From: Vitellaria paradoxa
Taxonomy: Eukaryota > Streptophyta > Magnoliopsida > Ericales > Sapotaceae
Length of the DNA stretch: 64,000 nt
Direction of reading: 5' to 3'
NCBI GenBank assembly: GCA_019916065.1
Contig: CM034233.1
Location: 6,268,516-6,332,515 of the forward strand
A program made the translations under genes and the position numbers. This document shows positions 12,601 to 23,219 of the stretch, piece by piece. The number at the start of each line of letters is the position of its first letter. Position 1 is the stretch's first letter. The notes beneath the pieces were generated by a model that had not been told where the DNA came from, did no database searches, and saw nothing but the letters and a program-made list of their open reading frames with translations.

Positions 12601-15600
12601 GGGAGGGGGGAGAGAACAAACATAACACCGTACTATTCTTTTAGAGAAGCAAATGGATCTGAAAAAGCTCCATCATATTACCCAATGATCTTTCTCCTCA
12701 TTTCCAGGCTTCATCAAGTTCATCCAGTCACCAAAACCTTTCTTTTTTTCAGCAGGCTGTTCAGTAGGCTTCAAGGAATCAGAAGGCTTGCTTCTTCCAC
12801 CCATCTCCTTAAGCTGTTATATAATCAAGCATTAAAAAAATTAAAATGTTACCAACATAAATCATGATAAAGCTTTTTTTTTTTTTAAGACCCACCCCTC
12901 GACACACGTACACACTACACATGTTCACAAGGTTTGCAAGATATAAAAAATCAAATATGCACATTTCTTCAGCCTTGCCAGTATGGCCTCGAACATCTTC
13001 ATCCGAATAAACAAATGAAAATATGCACAGCTTATAGGTCTTATTCATTAACGTTTTTACTTGATAGTAAAAAACTGGGTAAGCAATTCATTAATTTATT
13101 AAGAGTTTCCTTTCCACATATTAACAAAGACCCATTTAGAAGTATAGTTGATATCAACCTATAATCACAATACAAGTACTATGATTTTCAACCTGTACAG
13201 TTGCAGCTGTCACTATGTCCAGAATAGTGTTGGTCGTATAACTGTTTGACTGCAGTCGAATACGTCTCGGTTCAAAGTCCACGGAACTTTTGGACCAGAA
13301 TGCAAAGGTAGATGAATCATACACCTGAATTGACATGAAAATATATGATGAATGGACAGTTCTAAAAAAAAATAAATAAATAATTAAGACACATAACCAA
13401 CATACCTCAAATCTTGTTATTGTCTCAAGCGGATATATTCTCAACATCCGACTTGTACTGGGATCAAGCATACGAATCCCATCTAAACCAATCTGAGAGA
13501 AAGAGAGAGAGATCCCAAACCATCAATTCAGAGACGAAAACATATAGTATAAATGAAACAAAGAAAGATCCACAAAAGCTAATCAAGAACATGAGCACGT
13601 ATGTTCCCATCGATCAAAAAAACTACATTTAGCAATCTGCTCAGTGATGTTAACTTCAACTTGAAAACATAATTATGCACGTGTAGTACACACAAAATTA
13701 CAATGTGAACAGTATAAAAGAGAATTATTTTAAAAAAAAACTATCCATTTAAAAGAAAAAAGCAACATATAGTGCAGGTTATGAACAAGAGAAAGTGAAT
13801 GGGATTCAGTCATCATTGAAAGCAAAGAAGGTATATGCATACAACAGAAGCAAAATCACCAGTTTCTATGGTAAATAGTAATCATTCCAACCCATACAAA
13901 ATACTTTGGAGGAGCACAATTTCTATATCCCACATTTATTGGCATGCCAATTACGACATGTTACTTCCACATTCTTCACATTTGGGATTATTGTCAATAG
14001 ATAATCATGGCTAGTGGACTGGTTTTTGTAAAGTGGCACTAAGTTTGTAAGAAAAATGGTTAATCAATCGATCATCTCTTTGTTTGTTGCAAGTGGACTA
14101 AGGAGTTGTGGGAGTTGAGTTGTGCTTATCTATCGTGGGTATGCATTGAGTGTTTCACGATGAGCTGAGGAGGTTGTAGAATCTTGATGGGAAGCAAGGA
14201 CGCACAAGAGGAAGGGGGGAAGTGGAGAATGATTCCATTTGTTTAGTTTAGCTTATTTGGTAAGGGCCTTCCAATAAGTTGAATTTACAGATTAAAGTAT
14301 TTTTGTTGCCAATTTGTTTAGGTGGCTTTCTAGAGGAAGTAATCCAAATATGCAAAACGCTTTGTCCTTTGTTAAGAGTATGGATTTGCATCCCTAGCAA
14401 ATTTTTAAAAATGGGTGGCATCCCTGATGTCTTTTAAATGAACTATATTTCTTATAAAAAAAAAATGATTACGATAACTAAGATAGGGATAAAACACACC
14501 CTAGTTGTGAAAACTGGTACTGGACAGCATATTTATTTTGTAATTGGTACGATACGTAGAAGTAAATGTGCGTTTCGGGGTATCATTTCGGATTTATTAT
14601 TATAAAATTGTATATCTACTCAAATCATTTAATATATCATGTAAATTATTATAAAATAAAATTTATTAATAAAATGCAAGTTATAAAAACCATGTTAATA
14701 TTGATTGACATAACCATTTTACCATGTTTTCATTTTGTAATAGTAATAACAAAACTTAAAAAAAAAAAAAAAAAATCTTCATGTCAAGTTGGATAAAAAA
14801 TGGGTAAGAAATAAAAAATTCTATTTATCCTTTTTGATTTTATAAGGTTTAGGATACAAATAAAATAAAATAAAAATTCCAAGATAAAATATCAAAATTT
14901 TAAATTTTTTTGGTACACGTCTGGTATTTCCCAATATTACCAGTACAAATCATAGAATGGAACACATAGAATAAGTACCATTTTTGAGTTGGTGTGATAC
15001 AGTATTCACAACACTGATACTGTCATCAAGATATACAAAAAAAATAGTAATAATAATAATAAACAAATAATTGTAAGCTTCGAACTGAAAGAAAAGGAAC
15101 AGATTACAATGCAAATCTTTAACAATAACAAATTTTTAACTCATTCCAATAAGAATAAGAAAAATAAATACATTCGCGATTTGATCCACAACAGGTACAG
15201 CCATTACATTTTTAATTATTGAAAATTTAGCACAACTATGTTGAGCAATATCAAACAATTAAATGCAGCAGAGGCAAGGAGGGAGAGCTGGTGATAGGCA
15301 TATATCAACACAGCTCCTATGATCAAGGGTCAAAGCATCACATTCAAGACATCCAATAAAATTTGAGTGATCAGTATAACCAGTGAAATGTAGTTGAGGA
15401 TATATGATATATGTAGCCATTCACTTGAATAACACCATTGAAGACAGCTTTGTTGCCTAGTTTTTTTTTTTTTTTTGGGGGGGGGGGGGACAAAATGGAG
15501 CAATTCAGCTAAAACAAAACAGGTAAGCAGGGCATTATCATGCAGTTAGTAACAAGGACACATATCCGGAGATTCAAACAAAAAATAGACCAAATTATTG

Positions 15601-16857
15601 AACTAGTCAACATAAATTACATAACATGCCTAAAATCGAAACAGAAATGCGGGAATCAGAACAGTTTCACCACACTCTAACAATTCACATAAAGAAAAGA
15701 ACTATAATTAATAGTGAACTGTTCAAATATTCTCTAAATTTCAACATGATATGAGGCCAACAAATGACTGAACAACAGTTGTGTCAAAATGTAAACGTAG
15801 AGCATGAAAATTTTGTTCCGTCTTACTTCCCTAAATTTACAAAACACAGCCAAACAAACAAATGCAAAGGGCTTCCTCTAACCTGGCAAAGGACATCCAT
15901 GGTACTCTGGGTTCCACTTTCAGGCAAGAGCTTAACCCTGAACTTCTGCACCCCACTCTTCACGTCAGACTGGGAATCAGACTTTGGAACAGCCTTCACT
16001 ATCTTGGCCGGAGTTGATCGATCTTTCCCAGAAGTGAAACCAATTGGCCTTCCAAAATCGTCGAATCCTGACCAAGTTGACGACTTGGGTGCCGTGCCCC
16101 TAGCGCCATATGGCTCCACCTTACTCCCTTGATAAGCATACACGCCCTCGCTGTCACCGTAACCATAACCGTCATCGCTATAGGAACCCGAATCGTACGG
16201 AGACATCCCACTATCCACCGATCGCTTGCCATATAAATCAGGTCCCAAATCGGACCGGCTCCGAACGTAGCCACCATCATACCTGCCCGGAGGTTCGTCG
16301 AAATAACCACCGCCTTGATCGAATTTCACATTACTCCCGTAAGAATTCTCATAAACCGGTGGAACAGTAGAATCTATATGACTGTAAGGGGCCGAGAACG
16401 GAGTAGGGTAGGGTGGGTTTGAGCTGGGAATGGGTTTAGGGATAGGATTAGGGTTTGGAGGAAACGAGGGGGGCGGGGCGTAACTGGGAGCCGTCTGATG
16501 CTGATCGTACAATGGATAATATGATTGTTGCTGGGTTGGTGATTGATATGGCCCCTGCTGATCGAACGATGACGGAAAAGAAGCCGGAGGTTGAGCAGGA
16601 GACGGAGTGAAGGACTGTAAAGGCTGACTGGGATTGTATGAAGGAGCTGTGGGAGGGACGGCGGGAACTGGATCGGTTGGTTGAGGATAAGGAGGGTATG
16701 AAGGAGGATAAGCTGAGTGGTCAGAGGGGGAGTAATTGGTGGAGAACGGTGGTGCAGAGGCGTACGAATGACTGGGGTGATGATCGATTGGATTGGGGTT
16801 GGGATTCGGACCGGGATTTGGAGGATACGGGTAGTACGAGTAGTCTCCTTGATGCAT
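5718..16857 (-). CDS. FREE1: FREE1/FYVE1, FYVE-domain ESCRT-associated protein (10 exons, 592 aa)
   Basis: Plant-specific endosomal protein that binds PI3P and ubiquitin and works with ESCRT-I in multivesicular-body formation, vacuolar sorting and autophagy. It also has ABA-linked roles (family knowledge). Exons on the minus strand: 15883-16857, 13406-13492, 13193-13324, 12682-12813, 9540-9605, 9308-9418, 8519-8611, 6493-6526, 5874-5944, 5718-5795 (TAA at 5718-5720). Joined they stay in frame for 592 codons, close to the ~600 aa of the family. Residues 1-240 are Pro/Tyr/Ser-rich and disordered. About 305-398 is the conserved plant block with LDPSTSR and RIRLQSNSYTTN. The FYVE finger is at 442-501, with WVPD, RKHHCRNCG and RVCDRC all present. 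A charged helix follows, then a CPTC (559-562) / CGVC (580-583) zinc-ribbon-like tail. The start MHQGDYSYYPYPP matches the family N-terminus. All splice sites are GT-AG except intron 5. Confidence 0.95.
6602..6640. repeat. (CT)n microsatellite in FREE1 intron 7
   Basis: Nearly uninterrupted CT dinucleotides. It abuts the 3' end of the SINE-like element at 6645-6800 and may have grown from its tail. Confidence 0.85.
6645..6800 (-). mobile_element. tRNA-derived SINE candidate in FREE1 intron 7
   Basis: Read on the minus strand, it contains a box-A-like TTCAGTGGTAAGA and, about 35 bp later, a box-B-like GTTCGAACC, the two internal pol III promoter elements of a tRNA. The unrelated tail runs into (GA)n. 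No convincing target-site duplication was found, so the exact ends are uncertain. It could be an old truncated copy. Confidence 0.5.
8612..9307 (-). other. FREE1: FREE1 intron 6
   Basis: AT-rich intron with normal GT-AG ends, between the end of the FYVE finger and the following helix. Nothing else was recognised. Confidence 0.7.
9419..9539 (-). other. FREE1: FREE1 intron 5 with GC-AG boundary
   Basis: On the minus strand exon 5 ends GTGCGCAAG and the intron opens GCATGT. The acceptor is TTTTCAG before CATCACTGC. This is the junction that builds the R-K-H-H-C-R-N-C PI3P-binding motif. The nearest alternative GT donor, nine bases earlier, stays in frame but deletes V-R-K from that motif. Confidence 0.85.
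9930..11592 (-). mobile_element. Decayed LINE (RT domain to 3' end) in FREE1 intron 4
   Basis: Minus-strand translation, with frameshifts and stops, shows the order of a plant non-LTR retrotransposon. First comes the pre-RT segment TVRDAKFKVYDDLYNKL with KTRDLN and IKNER (about 11590-11430). Next is RPNDIPVEIWKCLGDVGIAW (11180-11270, the G-P-D-x-I-P-x-E-x-W-K block). A decayed block near 10780-10900 follows, then ECW-x-x-KKQH-like and VEMRMLRR motifs (about 10450-10330), RWFGHV-like (about 10230) and HVADP near 10040. An A-rich tract at about 9920-9930 is a possible tail. It is inactive and 5'-truncated, and the start is displaced by the hAT insertion. Confidence 0.8.
11593..12464. mobile_element. 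Non-autonomous hAT-type element nested in the LINE
   Basis: Flanked by the direct repeat ATCTCTAACT (11583-11592 and 12463-12472), fitting the 8-bp target duplication of hAT elements with extension. The left end GTGCGCGAACATGGGCTGG and the complement of the right end (AGGGGCGGACATTGGCCCA) form an imperfect inverted repeat of the common plant GGGGCGGACA type, followed by GGGCTGGGC-rich subterminal sequence on both sides. ~870 bp with no transposase reading frame. It lies just upstream of the LINE's TVRDA block. Confidence 0.75.
13493..15882 (-). other. FREE1: FREE1 intron 1 (2.4 kb)
   Basis: The longest intron without an identified element. It contains a moderately GC-richer patch at about 14090-14420 that may be an old repeat, A-rich runs, and a T18G13 homopolymer junction near 15462-15489. 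Confidence 0.6.
16430..16457 (-). repeat. Telomere-like repeats encoding PNPxP in FREE1 exon 1
   Basis: The plus strand reads GGGTTTAGGGATAGGATTAG then GGTTTGG, i.e. degenerate plant telomere units. On the minus coding strand they encode the proline-rich PNPNPIPKPIP stretch of FREE1. Confidence 0.6.
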
Positions 16858-16966
16858 TGTTAGCAGAGACTAGAGAGACGGAGGTCGCTGTGGTTTCGGG
16901 ACTCGGGATGACGATGAACAAATTGATTTCCTTCCCTTTGTATGGCCGTTTGGCGTGCAAAAGTTG

Positions 16967-16974
16967 ACACGTGT
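16967..16974. promoter_or_regulatory. G-box/ABRE (ACACGTGT) upstream of FREE1
   Basis: ACACGTGT with core CACGTG at 16968-16973 lies ~110 bp upstream of the FREE1 ATG, next to a W-box-like TTGAC. bZIP/bHLH binding sites of this kind often mediate ABA or light control. Function here is inferred. Confidence 0.45.
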
Positions 16975-17059
16975 TATTGTTATTTTTTTTTTTGGTAAGT
17001 GTGTAATTGTTATTTGGGTATCACGTATGTAAAAATTTGTTAAAATTTTCAAAGTAATC

Positions 17060-19250
17060 GGTAAAAATTGATAAAAATTAAAAAATTAATAAAAATTAAT
17101 AAAATTATAAAAATTTTGGTAAGAATTTTATAACCAAAATTTTTATAAAACTATTAATATTATTTTTAAGTTTGAAAACCAAACATTTTCCTACCATGTT
17201 TGTTTGGAGTGTTAAATTTTGATAAAAAAATATATTTTTTGAATTACTAAATATTTTGCGTATTCTAAAAAAAATGGTAAAAATTAAATAAATTTAAAAT
17301 CTAAAATCATTTTTTAAAATATAAAAATTTTACTTGACTTTATTTAATAGTTGTTCATATATTATTAGATACACGTGTAAAATTTTATTATCTATTATAA
17401 ATATTGTCACATTTTTAAAAATTATTGATTTTAAAACTTTTATAAAAGTTATTTAACAAATTTGAAAGAGTAAGATAATGTATTTTCATTTGAAATGACT
17501 GAAAAAATAATTAAAGTACAGAGAAAAAGAAGTGTGTATTTGGATTGTTAAATTTAGAAAAGAAAATTATTAACTTTCTTAAAAAATCTCTAATTTTATC
17601 CCCACAAAAAATATTCAACTTTCTCTAACTTCTACTAATTTTCACTAATTTTTTCAATTTTTTTTAATTTTCACACTTTTTAAAAAACAAACCAAATACC
17701 CAATAATCTAAAATTTACCAATTATTTTTTATTTGTTTGTTGAAAGATGGCACTCTGAATAGAAACGAATTAATCATGGCCATTAAACAAACCTAACGAT
17801 TAAAAATTTCCTAAATTTAATTTATTAAGTTTTTTATTATATAAATTCTACTATTTTACGTGCATTATACTTGATCATGCTATTGAATTTATTGAATTTT
17901 TTTGTTTTTTCTTTTTCTTTTTTTATATAATTTTGATTTGGTCAAGGTGTGTTTAAATCATAGTGATATACATAATTCATTATCTTGTTTGATTGGTGTT
18001 AAAAAAAAAAAAACAAGTTTAAACTTTGCCTATTTAATTATTATCATTTTTTTATAATGTTGGTCAAGGTATATTTAAATTATAGTAATGTACATAATTC
18101 GTAATTTTTTTAATTAATGATTTTTATTTTTATATGTTATTTTTATAACTTTCATGTAAATTTAATTTTTTGTCAAAGTGTGTATGAGTCATAATTACAA
18201 TACTTTTAATCTATTTTTGATTGGTAATTTATTTTTACAAGTTATTTATTTTTTGTAGATTATTGTTTTACATATTTATATTTGAGTTTTTGTTAGCCAA
18301 ATTATGTTTAATGCTTTTACGTACAGATAATTCCTAATATATATATATATTACCATTTTTTATTATTAATTTAATGAACTAAACATAGAAAAAAAATTAA
18401 TTTATAATTTTATTTTGCAACTTTTTCATCGATATCAAATAATAACTAAAGAATGATAATAATGGAAAAATCTTACTCTTTATTTTATTTTTCATGAATT
18501 TTTTATATTAATTATAAGAATATAAAAGTAATTTAATAATAATAATTGCTCAAAAGTTATCCCTTCAATGAAAAAAAAAAAAGTTAACGGAGGAAGTTTG
18601 AACAAACGTATTACGAATTTGCGAGGTTTCATGCGCGCGTTCATAAAATTTGTAAAATTTAATTATATAAAATCAAAATTACAGCTGGGCAAGTGAAATA
18701 AATGGTATTTGAAAACTAGTAAAAATAAAAAGAAAACTTGAGATTTGTAGACAAAAAATGGAGGAAAAAAATATAATAAAGTAGAAAGATATGATATAAA
18801 GGTGATATATAAAAAATTTTTATTAGAGAAAAGTACATAAGTTAATTAAAATTGATAATTTTTGGTAAGTTTTAGTATAGTTAGACAGGCCTTAAATAAA
18901 AAAAAAAAAAAGTTGGGGTTTCAAGAACTGCAGTGAAAAAATCTACTGTAAGGGTTACAGTAAAAAATCAAAGATTGAGATTTAATTATTTTTAATCGAA
19001 TGATTTTAATTTAATTTAATTAAAATTATTCTAAAAAATAAAAATTAAAAAAATTAATTAAAATATAATTAATATAAAATATAAAAAATTATACGATATT
19101 AAAGTAAAAAAAAACCTCAACTTTTTCATTTGATCACTGTAGTCCCCGGATTTCTTCATCGCAGCCAATTGAACCCAGAAAAAGAAGTTGGCCACGGAAA
19201 GGAAACCGCGTTCCCAAGGAGCAAGGAGGGTAAAAATGGAAACTGATATA
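17060..19250. other. AT-rich intergenic region upstream of FREE1
   Basis: No gene. It includes a MITE-like unit about 17532-17705 (GTGTATTTGGATTG versus CAAACCAAATACCC ends) and three degenerate ~115-bp direct repeats beginning near 17940, 18062 and 18171 (GGTCAAGGTGTGTTTAAATC type). A 34-bp stretch at about 18114-18147 recurs exactly at about 55499-55532. FREE1 and the next gene are divergently transcribed. Confidence 0.55.
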
Positions 19251-19309
19251 AATATGAGGGGCATTGTAAGAAACGAATACCGCGTCCAAGGTCGGCCGGC
19301 CTCGCATGC

Positions 19310-19317
19310 TATATATA
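19310..19317 (+). promoter_or_regulatory. TATA box of the MSRCFPYPPPGY-protein gene
   Basis: TATATATA in the setting GCATGCTATATATACCCC, about 240 bp before the ATG. Downstream is a pyrimidine-rich leader with a telo-box-like CCCTAGGGTT at 19380-19389. The expected transcription start is ~30 bp downstream. Confidence 0.6.
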
Positions 19318-19557
19318 CCCCTCTTGGGTTCTTAATAAGTTGCTTGGTCTTCGCCCATCGCAGTTCCCTCTTTCCGCCGCCCTAGGGTTATCTCAAAGTC
19401 CAGAGCGCAGTTGAGCTTCTTTAGATTTGAGGGTCTGATTTTCACTCGGATTAGAAGATTCGACAATTGGTCTTTTGCATCAAGCCATATATTTTTTTTT
19501 AATTATCTAGAAGCGCTGCGTGGAGGGATCTTGACTAATACATACATATATCTTGAG

Positions 19558-19843
19558 ATGTCACGGTGCTTCCCTTACCCTCCTCCTGGATATTCTGCGA
19601 AGAGAGACAGCAACTATGCCTTGATCGAATCGATTAAGGTTTGTTGAGCACTTGGCTTTTGCGTTTATGCTCGACTGAGTTCGTTGATTTGTCTGTGGTT
19701 GATTTTGAGATCTTTCTATGTAGTGTCCGTGAATGTTCTTCATGTACATGTAATAAGATTCTTACACAGTTTCTGTCAAGAAGAATTGTTGTAAACAGAC
19801 GAATAAATAGTTGTGTATATGTATGCCAAGAATCACGAGGGTT

Positions 19844-19889
<46 letters not shown>

Positions 19890-22800
19890 AATTTATTTAT
19901 GATTTTTAAGGATGCTTAATATTGGAACCCACGAGGATTTGTACTAATTTGGACTTGCATCGTAGCACTGTGGGATCTAATTTTGTTGACGTTGTGATGA
20001 AGAAGATTAGTTGGTATTATTGGCGGACTAGTCATACCCAATAATAATTTTGAGAACCCTTTTCTAGGCATGTAGTTTAGGTTATTTTAGAGGTTTGATT
20101 ATCCCAAAATTGTTTGAATGAGAAGGACTTTAATAGCTCATTCTGGGCCAAAAACACTACTGGGGCATGAGAAGATGTTGGATTTATGTTGGTGAGTTGG
20201 AGAAATATTTGATGGACAATTTTATTGGAATTTTGCCATGTGGGATTTTGATTAATAATGGCTGTTAATTTTGTGGCAACTCGTGGAAGTTTGGTTTTAT
20301 ACAAAGATGGAGCCACAAACTAGACCTCAATGGATGACTTTGTAGATGTTTAATTATTGTGAGATGTGCTGAAAGATACATGATTGGTTTTGAGATCCTG
20401 GGGAGAGGTGAGAAGATGGCATGGTATGATGTTTTAAAGTTCTTGCCTTCAAGAAATGGATATGATTTGTTTTACTATGTTTAGTGATTGAGGAAGGAGT
20501 GATATGGAAAATTGCTTGATAAACTAATTTTAAGCTTAGCTCAAATCATATCCATTTCTTAAACCTTTTATTAGTGTGATTTTATGGTATAAACTAATTT
20601 TATGGTATAACCTTTTATTAGTATAAACTAATTTTAAAAAGTACCATATGACTTATACATTATTTTGTTTATTCAACCAATGCTTAAACCTTTTATTAGT
20701 GTGATTTTATGGTATTTGGATACTTGTCAAGAAACAAAATATATTCCTGGATTTGATTTTTCAAGAATCATGATGTTCTCATTCTTTTCCTATTGCTCAC
20801 CCCTATATGCTCCTCCCCTTCAAAAAAAATAAAATAAAATAAGAAACCTTCTAAAATTCCGATGATAACTGTTTTCAAATACTAATATTGTGTTTCTTTT
20901 CAAAAATATTTGTTCCTTCATACTGGAACTGTTGTACGACTTACTTTTTTTGTTGGGGGGGTGTGGGTTCTCCTTAGCTAATCTAGATTGAGATAGGAAA
21001 ATAGGTAATAACTTAAGTTCTTGTTTCTGTGTCATTTTGCAAGAAGAAAAGTTAACACTTATCCAAAAAAGAAATTCACCTTTTATTTGTATAATTTTTT
21101 GGTAACCTGTTAGCTATATAAATTATTATTTTATTGTAATCATCATTAGTGGGAAAAATGCTAGGTTGAGTTGAATTTATTCTTATTGTTGTTATTTTTT
21201 ATCAAATAATGTTAAAAGTTTTACCAGTAATGTGATTGGCCTTTTGTTAGTATTAATGGAAGAGAAGTCATTGACTGGTCTTGAATTTGTAGGGAGTTAT
21301 GTTTTTCTTATGCATAGTTTTCATGCAATATGCATAGCTTCTAGGCACTTTGTAGTCTCCATTGTGAAAGGACTATAGCTTGCACTTGAATAGAAATCTA
21401 AGCCCTGTGTCGATAGGAGGTTGTTGCGGATATGTGCTTTGTAATTGATCTAGTCTAATTGCATAAATATGCCAGCTAGTTTTTCTTTTTTCCAAGAAAA
21501 TTTGAAATGTTGATGTGTTTCTTGAACTTTATGATACCTGCCTTGCATTTATTTTCTGATATGTATTAGCCACTGTAAAAAGAGAGGTGAGAGTTTCAGT
21601 ATCAGCAGTAAGAAAAGCTCCTTTGTCAAGCCTATTTGACTTTTGACGGTGCCACAAAAATAAAGAGAAATTATTGGGGTCGGGAGAACCTGGGACTCTT
21701 TTGAAACTTGAAAGACCAGGAGGTTTCAATTCGGGATCCAAGTGGTATTTTTCCTTGAGAGAGGGCTGACTAATGGGGAAAGATCTTCTAGTGTTTTTAT
21801 CAATTAGTTTTAGGAAATTAAATTTCTCGTTTGATATATCTTTTAAACTTCTTTTGCCATTGTGACAAAAAATAAGTGGTTTTTCACAATAAACCATGCT
21901 CCCTCATTAGCTCGGTCATGCTTGCATCTTTGTTCTTGCGGAGCTCTCTATTCTAAAATTGTTCTCTGGTGCTTCAAAAGCTCCAGAGGGAAAAGGAGAA
22001 GGCCAAGGCAGAAAGGAAGAAAGAAAGGAAGAGGGAAAAGAAAGAGAGAAAGAGAGAGAAGGAAGCAAATACGTGGCAGGATGTTAGTGCACTTGGTATT
22101 GGCGAAAAAAGGAAGCTCACTGATGTAAAGGCTACAAAATGGGAGAAAGAAAGAGTAGATTCAAAAGGGTTGTATGCGCGGATGAGTGGAGCAGATGAAG
22201 CTGAACAGTTGGAGAGCAGTGGTCTTACAGAAGAACATGAGCAACCTGTATGTCCACAAAATTCCTGCCTCTCACCTGACAGTACCCAGAACAGCAACAA
22301 GAGGAGGAGGCAGGCATCGCCTGTGAATAGCATACGTGCTCATGGTGAGTTTGTTGCCTGATTGCCTGTATTGTCTCTTTTTTGTTATTGTTTTGCTTTT
22401 TGCTTTTTAATTTTGTAACTCACCGCAGACATTTATCTTGTTGCTTATTTTTTGATGATTGAACAGGGAACATTCTAAGGATTAGATTATCCTCACAAAA
22501 GCACAAAGAATCTGATGTTATAGTCGGACAAGAAAGGCTTCCTTCTACATCTGGGAGGACCGGCACTACTGGTCAACACAATTCTGAAATTAGTCATGGA
22601 CGCAGTCAAGAGGTCTGTTCTACTTCAATGGTTAAAGATGTATGGAGGCTGGTGGCTATCACTCCTGAACCTGACAAGCAACCAGAATGTTCTCGGGGCA
22701 CTGGATTTTTTGCTAGCGATAATGCGATGACTGATTCTTTCACTACATCTTCTGTGAACGAGATTAAGAGAGTTGAGTCAATTTATAAAGATCTGTTTGA

Positions 22801-23002
22801 GAATTTTCCCCCACAGGCTCTTCAGAGTGAGCTAACGGAGGAGCTTGATGAACAAGATTGGTTATTTCAGAGAAAGCATCATGATAGGGAAACATGGAAA
22901 GCTATCAGTGTCCCGCATGGTGGCAACTCTTCGTTGTGGCCCCGTGCCCAATACTTGCCTCAGGTTGATATATATGCCTTGCCCTTTACTGCTCCGTTTT
23001 GA
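19558..23002 (+). CDS. Conserved plant protein of unknown function (MSRCFPYPPPGY N-terminus), 3 exons, 326 aa
   Basis: Exons 19558-19638, 21981-22344 and 22467-23002 (TGA), all GT-AG, join in frame to 326 codons. Residues 1-12 are MSRCFPYPPPGY, followed by ALIESIK-LQREKEKAK, a strongly conserved plant N-terminus as far as I recognise it. Residues ~28-60 are an almost pure K/R/E helix, probably coiled coil or nucleic-acid binding. NKRRRQ is a likely nuclear signal. The C-terminal part carries IYKDLFENFPP and DEQDWLF, and the protein ends YALPFTAPF. No enzymatic motif is seen. Homologues are often auto-named after lysine-rich proteins, which says nothing of function. A nuclear location is inferred. 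The 2.3-kb first intron contains a CT microsatellite and a 33-bp direct repeat. Confidence 0.8.
19849..19885. repeat. (CT)n microsatellite
   Basis: Perfect CT dinucleotide run in the first intron, about 37 bp. Confidence 0.9.
20558..20715. repeat. Exact 33-bp direct repeat, two copies
   Basis: CTTAAACCTTTTATTAGTGT continuing through GGTAT is identical at 20558-20590 and 20683-20715. The sequence between holds a partial third copy (ACCTTTTATTAGTATAAACT), indicating local slippage or duplication. Confidence 0.85.
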
Positions 23003-23219
23003 GTTGTATTGTTTCCCAACACCTGTTTAGAGGACCCTAATCCCAACGCTGTCATACAATACTCGATTTGAGCTAAATGTGTATTGTGCGGTTTTATTTT
23101 TGTATGTATGACAGCTGAAGATACTGGGACGGGGACACACCTGTAGTCAATTTAATCTTATATGATCAGATAAAAATTTTGCGGATCCTTCGTGTCCTCT
23201 TTTTCTATCTCCTGTTGCC

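Larger units (their letters stand above)
9606..12681 (-). other. FREE1: FREE1 intron 4 (3.1 kb, transposon-filled)
   Basis: Most of this intron is the LINE (9930-11592) and the hAT element (11593-12464). Outside them is a short C-rich run (12477-12486) and ordinary intron sequence. GT-AG boundaries are intact and coding phase is preserved. Confidence 0.8.
19639..21980 (+). other. Intron 1 of the MSRCFPYPPPGY-protein gene
   Basis: GT-AG intron of 2.3 kb. It contains (CT)n at ~19849-19885 and an exact 33-bp direct repeat (20558-20590 and 20683-20715, TTTTATTAGTGTGATTTTAT core). Otherwise ordinary T-rich intron sequence with no exon-like frame. Confidence 0.7.

Noticed and set aside
16110..16370. 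Plus-strand and second minus-strand frames across FREE1 exon 1
   Set aside because: Shadows of the proline-rich FREE1 coding sequence.
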